Below the pieces are notes generated by a model. It saw nothing but the letters and a program-made list of their open reading frames with translations, was not told the origin of the DNA and did not search any database. Position numbers and translations under genes: made by a program. Below are positions 17,171 to 25,842 of a stretch of DNA of 64,000 nt, in pieces (within the stretch, counting starts at the first letter, position 1; each line of letters starts with the position of its first letter). This stretch comes from Prevotellaceae bacterium UBA1710. Its GTDB lineage: Bacteria; Bacteroidota; Bacteroidia; Bacteroidales; Bacteroidaceae. The DNA is taken from positions 1-64,000 of the forward strand of contig DCJC01000056.1 of the NCBI GenBank assembly GCA_002317355.1. The letters are read 5' to 3'.

Positions 17171-17388
17171 ACACTCTTCAATATAATTACCCAAATTTCG
17201 TTTGCAAGGGCCTGTTTGCAAGAGGCAGAAACCCTTGTAAATTCTCTTTCAAGTCCTGTGTGGCTCACGCCTGTCTTTATCGCGCTTTCTTTCATCGGTG
17301 GGCGCTTAACAGATAGATAGTGTATGCCTCATAGGACTTTCTATTTGTTGCAATTTGGCCTTTTTATTGCATTATTTGAAGAAAATGC
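17171..17388 (+). other. Structured gap after the FadL-like gene
   Basis: Two strong folds are present. CAAGGG (17205-17210) pairs with CCCTTG (17232-17237), with an inner GCCT/AGGC stem; and 17251-17264 pairs with 17326-17339 over 14 positions with one mismatch and one wobble, enclosing CTGT/ACAG and GCGC/GCGC stems. Neither has a following T-run. They may be an mRNA 3' end or an independent RNA. Confidence 0.5.
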
Positions 17389-17419
17389 TTGCAATAGTGA
17401 GAGAAAATGTGTAACTTTA
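17389..17419 (+). promoter_or_regulatory. Possible promoter of the TPR-regulator gene
   Basis: TTG (17389-17391), 20-nt spacer, TAACTTTA (17412-17419), one mismatch to TAnnTTTG. It overlaps the first in-frame ATG (17407), which supports using the ATG at 17449 instead. Confidence 0.5.
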
Positions 17420-17448
17420 CACCCAAAATAAAAATACTATTCCGTTTG

Positions 17449-19791
17449 ATGTGTCGTAAATCCTACAAATATCTATTATTTCTTATAGCCTTTGTGTGCG
17501 CTTTTGTGTCGTGCAACAAGGGTAAGGAAGATGCGTCCAAGCCGAAAAGCGAAGAACTCCAGAATTTTGAGAAGTATGTTTATGACACTCGTATGCGATT
17601 GCTGTACGAGCATACTTACGACCCTGCCAATATTCCTGTTGCTGATTCTATTTATGAAGAGGCAGAAAGACTGCATTCTGACTGGTGTAAGCTTAGGGCT
17701 CTTGAGCTGAAATACTATGTGTATGTAGCTGATTCGTCAAAGCAGGAAGAGTTCTTTGAGGCTATTGATGAGTATCTGAAGATTGCATCATCAAGTGAGG
17801 AATACAAGCAGGAAATGCTTGATGGCACTTATGCCAAGGTACAGTATCTCATTTCTCAGAAACGTTACATCTCGGCTCAGGAGATCGTAAGGGATCTGAT
17901 GAAGGACTATGAGAAGACGAAATATACGGAGGGTATGTACACGTGTAATTATCTGATGGGTGCTATCTATCAGAACCGTGGAGATTACTCTATGGCAATT
18001 CCGTATCTTAATAAGTCGGCTCTATATGCTGAAAATGACAGTATGCATCTGTCGCTTGTTTCGCGTGAGCTCTCTCTCTGCTATCAGAATATCGGAAAAT
18101 ATGATGAGGCTCTTTCGTATGCAAGACAAAGTTGGAAGTATGCAACCAACAGAGTCTATAAGATATGGGGTGAATATACTTATATTGGTGCACTCTATGA
18201 GGCTGGTCGTGAGAAAGAGTTTATTCTGGCTTATGAGAATTCCGTAATTTCGGTGGAGAATGTGGATGACGTATTGCCTGATTATATGAAGTTCGGTCTT
18301 GATGCCCGTGTTGCTTCTGCTCGTAAGGAATGGGATAAGGCAGAGGCTATTGCCCAGAAAATACAATATGAGAAGTATAGACATGGGGAACTTCTTTCCA
18401 TTTATCTGAATAAGGGAGATTTTCGTAAGGCGTATGAGACCAAGAAGAAAATCGACCTGCTGAATGACTCTGTTAGATCCAAGATGCAGACGGAGGATCT
18501 CAACGAAATGGAAGTAAGGCTTGGAAATACTCACCTTAAGCTTGAAGCCGATGAACTGAAGATTGCCAATCAACGCTATATGATTACAGCCATTGCCGTT
18601 GCCTTGCTTCTCGTGATTGTTACTATCGTCTTTAGTGCTGTCTATATCATACGCCGTCGTTCTGCTCGCTATAAGAGAAAATCCATGGAGGAGCGAGAAC
18701 TGTTCTATAGAAACGTAACCCACCAGTTGCGTACCCCTATGACTGTGGTTCTTGGTATGGTGGAGCAACTCAAGCAGCATATTCCGCAAGATGATGTAAT
18801 AGGTCATGAGAGTCTTGCGGCTGCTCATAGACAGAGTGATAATCTGCTTGAACTTATCAAGAAACTTATTGCTGCATCAAAGGAAGGTGTTACGGTTGAC
18901 TTGAGTGACATTAATACTCATCCTTCTGCTGCAAATCCTATTGATCCTGCTACAGCACCAGCAAGTTCGGTAGTAAGACCTCTTCCAACTGGTCGTGCCG
19001 TGCCTTATGTAGCTAATGCCATTTCTTCATCTTCTATCCTTGTTGCCGAGGATAATGATGATGTGGCGATGCTTATTTGCAATATGCTTCGTGATAAGGG
19101 TTATGTGGTTAGTCGTGCTGCTGATGGTCAGGAGGCGTTGGAAATGCTTCATGAGGAGCTTCCAGATATGCTTATAACGGATATTGCCATGCCGAGAGTG
19201 GATGGTCTTGAACTCATGCGAAAGGTGCGTGGTGATGAAACGATGTGCTGTCTGCCTATCGTTGTGGTATCTGCCCGTGTTGAGGATCATGAGCGTCTTG
19301 ATGGTATTAGTGCAGGTGCTGAGGTATATCTTGCTAAGCCGTTTATTAATGAGGAGTTGCTTCTTATTGTCAGCAGACTACTTGAGCAGCGTAAGAGACT
19401 CAAGCAGATGTTTACTAATAGTAAGTCGGATGCAGAGACCAGTCGTCAGGTGCCTGAGGCAGATGTTTCGTTCTTCAACGATATCAATAAGCTTATCGAT
19501 ACAAACCTTATCTCGGGTGATGTTTCCACTTCGTTCCTTGCGGATAAGCTCAATACATCTGTCTCTACTCTCAACCGCCGACTTAAGAATATGAGTGGTC
19601 TTACTGCTACCACATATATCCGTAACCGCAGAATCCTTATGGCAAAGCGTCTGCTTGAAACTACTGATCAGCCTATCAGCGAGATTGAGGTTCAATGTGG
19701 TTTTAACACCTCTGGTCACTTCTCTCGCGTGTTCAAGGCGGAGACTGGTATCTCGCCATTGGATTATAGGAAACAGCAGGCCATGGGGTAA
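17449..19791 (+). CDS. TPR / HisKA / response-regulator / AraC-HTH one-piece regulator lacking an ATPase domain
   Basis: From the ATG at 17449 the product has 780 residues; the frame is open from 17407, but that ATG overlaps the likely promoter, while 17449 begins MCRKSYKYLLFLIAF with a lipobox AFVSC. Order: lipoprotein-type signal, periplasmic TPR-like helices (about 35-370), one membrane segment (about 378-401), a HisKA helix pair with the H-box THQLRTPM (H425), a 45-residue Ala/Pro/Ser-rich linker, a receiver domain (acidic AEDNDD at its start, phospho-acceptor D578 in TDIAMPRVDG, lysine in AKPF), and a C-terminal AraC-type helix-turn-helix. Hybrid two-component regulators of this phylum normally have a HATPase_c domain between HisKA and the receiver; here no N, G1, F or G2 box can be found and the linker is too short for one. 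The gene may control the neighbouring fadL-like gene or others; no target is shown. Confidence 0.88.
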   Translation: MCRKSYKYLLFLIAFVCAFVSCNKGKEDASKPKSEELQNFEKYVYDTRMRLLYEHTYDPANIPVADSIYEEAERLHSDWCKLRALELKYYVYVADSSKQEEFFEAIDEYLKIASSSEEYKQEMLDGTYAKVQYLISQKRYISAQEIVRDLMKDYEKTKYTEGMYTCNYLMGAIYQNRGDYSMAIPYLNKSALYAENDSMHLSLVSRELSLCYQNIGKYDEALSYARQSWKYATNRVYKIWGEYTYIGALYEAGREKEFILAYENSVISVENVDDVLPDYMKFGLDARVASARKEWDKAEAIAQKIQYEKYRHGELLSIYLNKGDFRKAYETKKKIDLLNDSVRSKMQTEDLNEMEVRLGNTHLKLEADELKIANQRYMITAIAVALLLVIVTIVFSAVYIIRRRSARYKRKSMEERELFYRNVTHQLRTPMTVVLGMVEQLKQHIPQDDVIGHESLAAAHRQSDNLLELIKKLIAASKEGVTVDLSDINTHPSAANPIDPATAPASSVVRPLPTGRAVPYVANAISSSSILVAEDNDDVAMLICNMLRDKGYVVSRAADGQEALEMLHEELPDMLITDIAMPRVDGLELMRKVRGDETMCCLPIVVVSARVEDHERLDGISAGAEVYLAKPFINEELLLIVSRLLEQRKRLKQMFTNSKSDAETSRQVPEADVSFFNDINKLIDTNLISGDVSTSFLADKLNTSVSTLNRRLKNMSGLTATTYIRNRRILMAKRLLETTDQPISEIEVQCGFNTSGHFSRVFKAETGISPLDYRKQQAMG

Positions 19792-19792
19792 G

Positions 19793-19949
19793 TGAAGAGC
19801 GAAAAGTGAAGAGAGAAGAATTTAAGTTACTAAGGTAAATGCGAAAGCCTTGCCGGAAACGGCAATGAACTGTGACAGCCTATCGAGAAGACCTACCGCG
19901 AAAAAAGGTGTCTTTTTTTCTCCTCCCCTCGGGGAGGTTGGGAGGGGCC
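19793..19949. repeat. Convergent gap with repeated words and a CCTCCCC/GGGGAGG repeat
   Basis: The gap begins with iterated 'gtgaagag', holds the hairpin TTGCCG-GAAA-CGGCAA near 19850-19866, a T-run, and CCTCCCC-TC-GGGGAGG at 19922-19937 followed by TTGGGAGGGG. The last motif is of the GC-rich intergenic type common in Prevotella and Bacteroides. It may end both convergent transcripts. Confidence 0.55.
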
Positions 19950-22256
19950 TTACCCTGGATCCACATCATAATGCACCAGCAATGACTTATAATTTGCATC
20001 TGTCATCATCTGCTGAACGCAGAACTTGATGTTGTCCCTAACTGTTTTTAGAGGAAGTGAGAGATCGAGTTTAAGCACAATCTTACGAATACAAAGCGTC
20101 TTTACACGGGCAACAGCAGGTTTGTCCGGGCCTAATATCATTGTGCCAGCCTTTCCCTTTAGCGCTGGTGCCTGACGTAAACGATTTGCTAATTCGATAC
20201 CTGCATTATTCACTATCTGGTTATCCCTATGCTTCAGGAATATATAGATGAGGCGTGTGAAAGGAGGGTAGCAGAAGGCACGGCGCTCTTGTACCAAGTC
20301 GCGGAAATAGCCCGTGAAGTCATTGCTCACGATTTGTCGGATGATAGGAAGCTCTGGGTGGTTTGTCTGAAGTATCACCTTACCTTGCTTTCCTTTTCTG
20401 CCAGCACGACCAGACACCTGTGTCATCATCATATATGCAGTCTCCCATGCTCGGAAATCAGGATAGTTGAGCATGGAATCTGCAGAGAGAATACCAACAA
20501 CACTAACGTGATCGAAATCCAAGCCTTTTGTTACCATCTGCGTGCCAATCAGCAGGTTGGTCTTCTGCGATGAGAAATCACTTATTATTCTCTCGTATGC
20601 ATTTCGTGTTCTGGTGGTGTCGAGGTCCATTCTGCCGATACGAGCTTCTGGAAACTCATCGCGTATTATATCCTCAATCTTCTCCGTGCCATAGCCGCGA
20701 TCTTTCAGTTCGGCATTATGGCAATCAGGACATTCGGTAGGCATACGATACGTGTAGCCACAATAATGGCACGTGAGCGAGTTCATGTTTTTATGATATG
20801 TGAGAGACACATCGCAGTTGGTACAACGAGGCACCCAACCGCATTGATGGCATTCTATCACAGGCGAGAACCCTCGTCTATTCTGAAAGAGAATAACCTG
20901 CTCACCAGACTTCAGAGCTTCGCCAACTGCCATCTTCAAATCAGGTGACAGAACGCCTCTCATCACCTTGCGATGGCGAAGATCCTTGATGTTTACAACC
21001 TTTATCTGTGGAAGTTTGATGTCTTGATAACGCTGTGTGAGCGTCACATAACCATATTTTTCTTGCGATGCGTTGTAGTATGTTTCTGCACTTGGAGTCG
21101 CTGTGCCAAGAAGTGTCTTTGCACCATACATCTGAGCGAGTACGATGGCTGCAGAGCGACCATGATAGCGAGGAGCAGGGTCTTGCTGCTTGAACGAACT
21201 CTCGTGCTCTTCATCGACAATCACCATACCGAGGTTATGGAATGGCAGGAATACTGCCGAACGTGCACCGAGAATGACATCGTATGGCTGGTCGGAGAGC
21301 TGTTTTTGCCATATCTCCACACGCTCGGCATCCGAGTATTTTGAGTGGTAGATGCCGAGTCGGTTGCCGAAGACACGATGCAGACGCTCTGTGATCTGCA
21401 CGGTAAGGGCAATCTCTGGAAGCAGATACAGCACTTGCTTGCCTTCGTCAATGGCACGCTGTATCATCTTTATGTAAATCTCTGTCTTTCCGCTGGATGT
21501 AACACCATGAAGCAGACAGACATTATGCTTTTCCCATTCCTTATAGATACTGTCGTAAGCCTGCTGTTGGGCTTCAGACAGATTCTTTGTGGGATGGGTG
21601 ATGGCTTCAAGACTTCTGTCGCGCATCAGTCGGCTTACTTCCTTGTCATAGAGATACAGAAGTCCTCTGTCACAAAGTGCCTTGATGGTAGCAGCATTTG
21701 CGTGGGCATCGTTCATGAGCTCGTCTCGGGTAACCTCTATGACCTCTTCCCTTGTACTATCACCTTCAATGGAATCCCAATGGCTGAGAGAAAGGAATGA
21801 GTTGAATGCCTCCAACTGCTTGGTTGCCCTTACAAGTGTGTTGAGAGCTATGTGAAGTGCGTTCTCATTCTGAAACTGCTGTGCTAAGCCAATGTATGTC
21901 TCGGTCTTTGGACGATATGTGCCTTCAGCCTTCATTCCTGAGGGAAGAGCAGCACGAAAGACGTCGCCAAGAGGTGACATATAGTATTCGGATATCCATG
22001 TCCAAAGTTTGTATTGTTGTGGCAGAAGGACTGGTTCTGTATCGATAATAGCGATAATATCACGTATCTGAACTCCCTCTTTTATGGATATCTGATCGGT
22101 AGGTGCGTTTACTACAAGTCCTGTGTATGTCTTTGAAATACCCAATGGCACCTTTACACGGATAAATGGCACAATGTCTTTCTCCATGCTTTCTGGCACA
22201 GAGTATGTGTAAAGTCCATCAATTCCGAGGGGTAAGATTACATTGACGTATTTCAT
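19950..22256 (-). CDS. priA: Primosomal protein N' (replication-restart helicase PriA)
   Basis: PriA recognises stalled forks and reloads the replicative helicase. The 768-residue protein has the N-terminal DNA-binding region, helicase motif I GVTSSGKTEIY near 254-264, the DEEH box, GTATPS, a cysteine cluster of eight residues (CHQCGW, CTNCD, CHYCG, CPDCH, about 460-505) that binds two zinc ions, and the C-terminal motif QVSGRAGR. Length is usual. The promoter at 22262-22293 ends only about five bases before the ATG, so the mRNA may be leaderless. Confidence 0.97.
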   Translation of the reverse strand: MKYVNVILPLGIDGLYTYSVPESMEKDIVPFIRVKVPLGISKTYTGLVVNAPTDQISIKEGVQIRDIIAIIDTEPVLLPQQYKLWTWISEYYMSPLGDVFRAALPSGMKAEGTYRPKTETYIGLAQQFQNENALHIALNTLVRATKQLEAFNSFLSLSHWDSIEGDSTREEVIEVTRDELMNDAHANAATIKALCDRGLLYLYDKEVSRLMRDRSLEAITHPTKNLSEAQQQAYDSIYKEWEKHNVCLLHGVTSSGKTEIYIKMIQRAIDEGKQVLYLLPEIALTVQITERLHRVFGNRLGIYHSKYSDAERVEIWQKQLSDQPYDVILGARSAVFLPFHNLGMVIVDEEHESSFKQQDPAPRYHGRSAAIVLAQMYGAKTLLGTATPSAETYYNASQEKYGYVTLTQRYQDIKLPQIKVVNIKDLRHRKVMRGVLSPDLKMAVGEALKSGEQVILFQNRRGFSPVIECHQCGWVPRCTNCDVSLTYHKNMNSLTCHYCGYTYRMPTECPDCHNAELKDRGYGTEKIEDIIRDEFPEARIGRMDLDTTRTRNAYERIISDFSSQKTNLLIGTQMVTKGLDFDHVSVVGILSADSMLNYPDFRAWETAYMMMTQVSGRAGRKGKQGKVILQTNHPELPIIRQIVSNDFTGYFRDLVQERRAFCYPPFTRLIYIFLKHRDNQIVNNAGIELANRLRQAPALKGKAGTMILGPDKPAVARVKTLCIRKIVLKLDLSLPLKTVRDNIKFCVQQMMTDANYKSLLVHYDVDPG

Positions 22257-22261
22257 GAGGA

Positions 22262-22293
22262 CAAAGGTACAAACTTTTCTTTATACTCACAAA
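22262..22293 (-). promoter_or_regulatory. priA promoter, leaderless geometry
   Basis: Minus-strand TTTG (22290-22293), 20-nt spacer, TACCTTTG (22262-22269). The start codon is 22256-22254, so transcription should begin at or within three bases of it. Confidence 0.8.
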
Positions 22294-22395
22294 TTTTATC
22301 CGTATAATTCTGATTTTTCCTTGTTGTTACCTGTTACTTGTTACCGAACATGCAATCTGCTATATAATCCTTATATGAAGCATCGTTGTAAAAAG

Positions 22396-22460
22396 GTAGT
22401 AAACTCAGTGAACCTCCGCTTTATGTATGTTCAAAAGCGGAGGTTCACTGAGTTTACTAC
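22396..22460. repeat. Perfect 27-bp inverted repeat
   Basis: Arms 22396-22422 and 22434-22460 are exact complements separated by 11 bp. No T-run follows on either strand, so it is not a standard terminator. It fills most of the gap between priA and the small barrel gene. Confidence 0.9.
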
Positions 22461-22561
22461 GGAGGTATAACGAAGGATGAGCGAATGTACGTCCTATGGA
22501 GTAAGGCTTATCAGCCTATTGGATTTCTTTGTCAGAGGTGACGGCAGAAATCCATAGATGA

Positions 22562-23161
22562 TTAGAATATGTATGTCAAACCTATCTGCCAGGCATTTGA
22601 CTTTGGCTCAAGCTTTAACTCATCGATGTTGGTAAGAACATTGTTTGGAATCTTAGCTTCAGCTGTTTTTCCGAAAGCTGTGTTGTAATTCACTCTTACC
22701 TCAATGTTGTTTATACGAACACCTCCACCAACGTTGAAACTGAAGTCACTATCCTTCCAACGCCAGTCTTTGACATAGTCGGTTACCTCACCGATGTTCT
22801 TTGCGCCAATATTGAAAGCGAATTGTGGACCAGCAAATGCAAAGATACTTGTGCCGCTGACGATTTCTACGCCCTTACGAATGTTAGCCTGAAGATCAAG
22901 ATTCTGTCTTCTGACTGTTTCGCCATCAACCTCCAAACTTCGTACATCATAGATGCCGGATGCTTCTATGTCGAAGTTGGCAAGAGTGATGAAGAATGTT
23001 GGACCTACGTAGAAACCTGCCTGGTTGCTTGCGTCAATCACGCTTGTGTCGATGACGAACTTGTTGATGTTCAATCCTCCCTGAATGCCGAACTTGACTT
23101 GTGCGTTAGTTGGATGCACAAGCATAAGGATTGCGATGGCAATGAAAAGAATTTTCTTCAT
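22562..23161 (-). CDS. Small outer-membrane beta-barrel (porin-family) protein
   Basis: From the ATG at 23161 the product has about 199 residues: a signal peptide (MKKILFIAIAILML, ending TNAQ), then glycine-rich amphipathic strands (FGIQGGLNINKF, FAGPQFAFNIG, FNVGGGVRI) and a C-terminal LTYIF, all typical of the eight-strand 'outer membrane protein beta-barrel' family. The start is decided by an unusually good AGGAGG 8 bases upstream; an upstream ATG at 23200 lies inside gldN. The gene lies 16 bp after gldN and so is probably the last gene of the type IX secretion operon. Role unknown. Confidence 0.85.
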   Translation of the reverse strand: MKKILFIAIAILMLVHPTNAQVKFGIQGGLNINKFVIDTSVIDASNQAGFYVGPTFFITLANFDIEASGIYDVRSLEVDGETVRRQNLDLQANIRKGVEIVSGTSIFAFAGPQFAFNIGAKNIGEVTDYVKDWRWKDSDFSFNVGGGVRINNIEVRVNYNTAFGKTAEAKIPNNVLTNIDELKLEPKSNAWQIGLTYIF

Positions 23162-23176
23162 ATTATCCTCCTTTGT
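23162..23176 (-). promoter_or_regulatory. Strong Shine-Dalgarno before the small barrel gene
   Basis: On the minus strand AAAGGAGGATAATATG. Such sites are rare in this window, and this one separates the true start from the longer open frame. Confidence 0.75.
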
Positions 23177-23177
23177 T

Positions 23178-24266
23178 TTAGTGTCTCTGACGACGTACAC
23201 TTACTCGTGCTGAGCCAGATGAAGAAGATGAGGTAGACTTTGTCTTGGTCTTCTTCTCCTTAACTTCAGTAGAAGAGGTTGTAGAGCGACGGTTTGTCTT
23301 CTGAGCTTTTTTCTTTGAGCCCTTATTGTCCTTCTCAACCTTAGCAATGCTATCGAGTGAGTCTTTGCGAGCCTGATTGCCCCAGATATTCTTCTCGAAG
23401 GCTTTCATCTCCTTTTCAATCTTGACTTGTGCCTGCTGCATCTTCAAAGAGTCACCTTCGTATTGCTGAGAGAGGGTCTGACCGAGCATGTTATTTGTCT
23501 TATAGACTTCTCCCTTGTACTTTGTCTTTACGAAGTAGTCGTCAATGCTCATCATGGCTGCATTGTTGATGTTACTTGTCATGATCATCTGCTTAGAGAG
23601 GAAAGGCGCAACATCGTCGTACTTTACCCAAAAGAGAGGGTAGGTGGCAGGCTGACCGCCAAAATCATCTTCACGGGTCATGATTGGACAGAGAGCTACA
23701 ACCTTTGTGTGGTAGGTAGCTGTGTACTGATCGTAGTAGGATGATTCCTTGATGTAATATGATTTAACCTCGCGGCTTGGGATGTCTGAGTTGTCGATTT
23801 TCAGTTTGCCATCTTTCTTCTCATAGTAGATGTGATAGTTGTCGAGAAATGACAATGGCTTGATCTTTGCATCTGCTGTGAAAACCTCATTGCCGTCAAG
23901 TCGATATTCGTAGGCAGTTACCTGACCTGATAGAATTAATTTGAAGAGGTATGTGAAGAGGTTCATTTGTGAGCCGACAGATTCAACGGGATAGTATAAA
24001 CCTCCGTTTTCGTCTTTTGTGAGATCGAGAAGACGATACAAGTCACGACGCCAAACCACATCCTCTGGCATCTTCTGCTGAGTAGGGAAAGCGATCTTGG
24101 CACGCTCAGTCATATTGTTGGCATTGCTCTTTGCCTGAGTCTTCTGAGCCTGCTGTGCACGTCGTGCTGCTGGTTGAGCTATGGCTGTTGAGGCAAAGAG
24201 GGATAGGGTAACAAATGCTGTTGCTACCAAGATTCTCCTATATGTCATATTGATATTCATACTCAT
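23178..24266 (-). CDS. gldN: Type IX secretion protein GldN/PorN
   Basis: The 362-residue protein has a signal peptide and the family core starting near WRRDLYRLLDL and including NGGLYYPVESVGSQMNLFTY. GldN/PorN forms the periplasmic ring with the lipoprotein GldK/PorK. The last 50 residues are a Ser/Lys/Arg-rich low-complexity tail. Its ATG overlaps the gldM stop by one base (TAATG), showing translational coupling. The first ATG is used here; an ATG six codons later (MTYRR) is also possible. Confidence 0.95.
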   Translation of the reverse strand: MSMNINMTYRRILVATAFVTLSLFASTAIAQPAARRAQQAQKTQAKSNANNMTERAKIAFPTQQKMPEDVVWRRDLYRLLDLTKDENGGLYYPVESVGSQMNLFTYLFKLILSGQVTAYEYRLDGNEVFTADAKIKPLSFLDNYHIYYEKKDGKLKIDNSDIPSREVKSYYIKESSYYDQYTATYHTKVVALCPIMTREDDFGGQPATYPLFWVKYDDVAPFLSKQMIMTSNINNAAMMSIDDYFVKTKYKGEVYKTNNMLGQTLSQQYEGDSLKMQQAQVKIEKEMKAFEKNIWGNQARKDSLDSIAKVEKDNKGSKKKAQKTNRRSTTSSTEVKEKKTKTKSTSSSSSGSARVSVRRQRH

Positions 24267-25816
24267 TATTTTATTATTACCTCCATAGATGTTGGGAGTG
24301 TGCGTGATATTCCGTCAGGTCCGATGGCTTTCACCTTAGAGATGTAGAAGCGCTTTGAACGGGATAGCTTGCGGAAGGTGTCAATCTGTCGGGCAGAGAA
24401 TGAAGAGCCATCGCTTACGATAGGAACGGCATTACCCATGTTGTCGAAGAATACAGCCTCGAAGCCAGTGACCTTGAACTCGATGTCAAGAAGTCCGTCG
24501 TCGATGGCTGCCTTGATACCGTTGGCTCCAAGGAGGGAAGCTTTGGCAAGACCACCACCACGGAAACGGCTGTCGCCTACAACAATATAAGGTGTTGGAT
24601 CAGGAAGCTTACGTACATGGAAAGTGAATTGTCCCATCTGGACAGGTTTTCCTGTCTGTGTGCTCGCAACCGATATCGTTACATCTTTTCCAACGGCAGA
24701 TGGACGAGCGATGTATTTGCCTGGTCCAACAGGAGTGAGTGTACCGCCTGACATTGTAGCACTAACCTTGTTGAGAGGTACTCCAGGGATAGAAACACTC
24801 ATTGGGTTGCTGAAACCAGCATAGAGCACGTTCATGAGGTCGGCAGATACGGTAGCCGATGGATCTACGACGGTGTATTTCTGCTCGAATTCACGCTTGA
24901 TTGTCTCACCACCACCATTGGTAACGGTCATGTAGCCAGAGAGTGTGAAGTCGCCTGTCTTGCCTGCTATGAACTCGTATGTGCTATTCTCGAGATTAAC
25001 CTGCTTACCACCGATGAAAATCTGGGGTTGCTGGGTTGTATCGACTGCCGCCATTACGATCTTTGCAGAGAATTTATCGCCTCTAACAACTGTCTGGGCA
25101 TTAGGAATTACGAAAGCAGAGAGCTTGTTCACACGGATATCCTTAACGTCAATGTTGCTTACGAGATTGTGTAGAACCTCTCCTTCTGCATAACGGATGT
25201 CACTCTGGAGCTTTGAAAGCATGGTGATGGCAGCAGCTACAGGCATGCCTTCAAACATATACTCTTCCCAGTTCTTGTTGAGAGGATTCTTGCGACCTGT
25301 TATCTTTGTAGTGAGGTTTCCTGCTATGATTCTGCGCTTGTCTTCGTCTGTAATCATTGTGAGGATATGCTCACGATAGTTATCAATCGCCTTACGAAGC
25401 TTAGCACCCTGTCCAGTTCCAGGAGCGAGCATTACGTGGTTAGCAGCCTCAAGGTCGTCAACTCTGTCAATGTTGTTCACATCGCCATCAGAGCCATCAG
25501 CATCCTTTACGATTTCCACCTTGAGTTGCTGGGCATAGTTGTAGAGGGAATCGCTCATGCGCTTGACAAGGGTAGCCTTGTCAAACCATTCGCGAACCTT
25601 CTGTGGGTTGGCTTTGAGTTGAGCCTCGAAGTCGTCGTATATTGTGGTGTTCTGTTTCTCTGTGTTGGCAGTTGATTGCATCAAACTTTCATCCACGATG
25701 CTGAAGCCATCAAGGACTTCGCTGGAGATATTCATCGCCAGCATTGCCATGAGGACCACGTACATCAGGTTGATCATCTTCTGACGTGGAGAAACGGGTT
25801 TCTTCTTTATTGCCAC
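24266..25816 (-). CDS. gldM: Type IX secretion / gliding motor protein GldM/PorM
   Basis: The 516-residue protein begins with a cytoplasmic stub and one membrane helix (MINLMYVVLMAMLAMNISSEVLDGF, about 14-38 region), followed by a long periplasmic part of helical and Ig-like domains. With GldL it forms the proton-driven motor that powers type IX export; GldM spans from the inner membrane to the GldK/N ring. Length matches the family. It lies between gldL (26-bp gap) and gldN (1-bp overlap). Confidence 0.96.
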   Translation of the reverse strand: MAIKKKPVSPRQKMINLMYVVLMAMLAMNISSEVLDGFSIVDESLMQSTANTEKQNTTIYDDFEAQLKANPQKVREWFDKATLVKRMSDSLYNYAQQLKVEIVKDADGSDGDVNNIDRVDDLEAANHVMLAPGTGQGAKLRKAIDNYREHILTMITDEDKRRIIAGNLTTKITGRKNPLNKNWEEYMFEGMPVAAAITMLSKLQSDIRYAEGEVLHNLVSNIDVKDIRVNKLSAFVIPNAQTVVRGDKFSAKIVMAAVDTTQQPQIFIGGKQVNLENSTYEFIAGKTGDFTLSGYMTVTNGGGETIKREFEQKYTVVDPSATVSADLMNVLYAGFSNPMSVSIPGVPLNKVSATMSGGTLTPVGPGKYIARPSAVGKDVTISVASTQTGKPVQMGQFTFHVRKLPDPTPYIVVGDSRFRGGGLAKASLLGANGIKAAIDDGLLDIEFKVTGFEAVFFDNMGNAVPIVSDGSSFSARQIDTFRKLSRSKRFYISKVKAIGPDGISRTLPTSMEVIIK

Positions 25817-25842
25817 AGGCTATAATTGTATTTGACTATTTG

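Noticed and set aside
17407..17448. Upstream ATG as start of the TPR regulator
   Set aside because: It overlaps the probable promoter and puts extra polar residues before the lipoprotein signal; the ATG at 17449 fits better.
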